6,126 nt of DNA, taken from the NCBI GenBank assembly GCA_028706835.1, contig JAQTVL010000279.1:1-6126 (forward strand), given 5' to 3'. A program made the position numbers and the translations under genes. Shown one piece after another: positions 5,431 through 6,126 of the stretch. How positions within the stretch are numbered: position 1 is the first letter of the stretch; every line of letters starts with the position of its first letter. Origin of the DNA: Phycisphaerae bacterium (GTDB taxonomy: Bacteria > Planctomycetota > Phycisphaerae > JAJVII01). The notes under the pieces were generated by a model. It was not told where the DNA came from. It did no database searches and saw nothing but the letters and a program-made list of their open reading frames with translations.

Positions 5431-5839
5431 GATCTCATCCTCCGTGGGGATTCACCCGCCTGCCCACAACACCATGATCGATTACTTCACCGGCGGCAGC
5501 GGCGGCCCCTGTCGTCGCATCATGGCTCATCGGGCACCCCCAGCCGCCTTGACCGCCGCGAGGTAGTTCGCAAGTTCGCGAAGTTCGCAGCCTATCCCGC
5601 CCGGCGGAGGTCCCGGAGGTCCCTCGCCGTGAACTTGATCGGAATCAACGTTCCCTCATGTTCCGTTCTGCTGCCGGATCGTGGCCAGGCAGCTGCGTCG
5701 CCCCCGTGCCCACGTCGTGACGCCCGGGCCGCCCCGAGCGAGCCCGGGGCCACGTGGGCAGAGACCAACCGCCATCGCCTGCGGCGCAACCCGGACAGCG
5801 TGGCCATCCCGTTCGACATCCATGCCGACGAGGCCCGGA
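5431..5839. other. Gene-poor stretch with possible coding remnants
   Basis: No intact gene is convincing in these 400 bases. On the minus strand short protein-like pieces appear in different frames: IPIKFTARDLRDLRRAG ending near 5592, ELRELANYLAAVKAAGGAR ending near 5530, and MMRRQGPPLPPVK just after. They could be fragments of one decayed gene between the glycosidase and the CsrA-like gene. AGTTCGC is repeated three times at 5565, 5573 and 5582 within this stretch, partly explaining the ELRELA repeat. The plus-strand frame across it has no good ribosome site and looks like a mirror. Confidence 0.4.
5439..5443 (-). promoter_or_regulatory. Ribosome binding site of the CsrA-like gene
   Basis: GGAGG on the minus strand, 8 bases before GTG 5430. 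An ATG within ATGAGATC just after it leads to a stop within five codons, so the GTG is the better start. Confidence 0.6.
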
Positions 5840-6126
5840 TCACCGCCCGCCGGCTGCCCGATCGAAAAAGTTCAGGTCCCACTCGTCCATCCACGCGACA
5901 AACGGCCGGCCGTCCTTAAATTGGACGGGCAGCCACAGATGCCGGCCGTCGATGGCATTGTTGGGCCGCCACCGATCGCCCAGGAAGATGAACGCGCCAG
6001 GCTTGCCGGGCACCGGCAGGATGTACGTGCTCTGCCCCTGGAACGTCAGGCCCGCATCCTTGCCGACGCACGGATTGCCTAGGGCCTTCCATGGACCCCA
6101 GATCGAATCGGCCACGGACAACCAAG
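5840..6126 (-). CDS. C-terminal part of a GH43-type glycoside hydrolase
   Basis: The last 95 or so residues of a longer enzyme; the frame is open through the right edge of the window, and the apparent TTG start at 6121 is not the true start. The sequence SIWGPWKALGNPCVG, then TFQGQSTYILPVPG, FIFLGDRWRPNN, HLWLPVQF and WMDEWDLNFFD resembles the end of the five-bladed beta-propeller of some family 43 glycosidases (arabinan, xylan or galactan-type substrates). In such proteins this part contributes the last blade with the QS-T and GDRW motifs. The catalytic Asp and Glu would lie upstream, outside the window, so activity and substrate cannot be judged. Stop is at 5840. The family is fairly sure from the motif pattern, recalled rather than searched. 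Confidence 0.8.
   Translation of the reverse strand, partial: WLSVADSIWGPWKALGNPCVGKDAGLTFQGQSTYILPVPGKPGAFIFLGDRWRPNNAIDGRHLWLPVQFKDGRPFVAWMDEWDLNFFDRAAGGR

Noticed and set aside
5194..5919. 241-codon plus-strand frame
   Set aside because: It runs antisense to the CsrA-like gene and the glycosidase end, has biased composition and no domain pattern.

Overview
This is a GC-rich window in which every convincing gene lies on the minus strand, so it reads from right to left. The mix of genes (a Tat-signal secreted protein, a GH43-type glycosidase, a possible CsrA-like protein and an IS21-type transposase operon) and the GC bias suggest an environmental bacterium, perhaps a planctomycete. That guess rests on general style; no rRNA or tRNA is present to fix the taxonomy.

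Layout in transcription order. (1) 6126-5840 is the C-terminal end of a GH43-like glycosidase whose start lies outside the window. (2) 5839-5431 is a 400-base stretch without a convincing gene, perhaps holding coding remnants. (3) 5430-5119 is a small protein whose first 50 residues resemble CsrA. Its tail runs through a 35-bp dispersed repeat (5139-5173). (4) 5118-4785 is a leader region with short direct repeats, a possible promoter or element end, and two tandem hairpins. (5) 4784-1439 is a compact four-gene unit: a Cys-rich, probably zinc-binding protein, a small winged-helix-like protein, then istA and istB of an IS21-family element. All three junctions overlap and each downstream gene has its own AGGAGG site. 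(6) 1438-857 is a gene-free stretch with repeats and a hairpin. (7) 856-822 is a second copy of the 35-bp repeat, inverted and identical to the first. (8) 778-33 is a decayed gene for a Tat-exported protein, broken by at least two frameshifts.

The main story is an apparently intact IS21-type transposition module (DDE transposase IstA plus AAA+ ATPase IstB) with two extra genes fused to the front of its operon by translational coupling. The extra genes look DNA- or metal-binding, and their role in transposition or its control is not established here. I could not locate the element's terminal inverted repeats or target duplication with confidence. No CRISPR array, RNA gene, or defence or toxin system was found.
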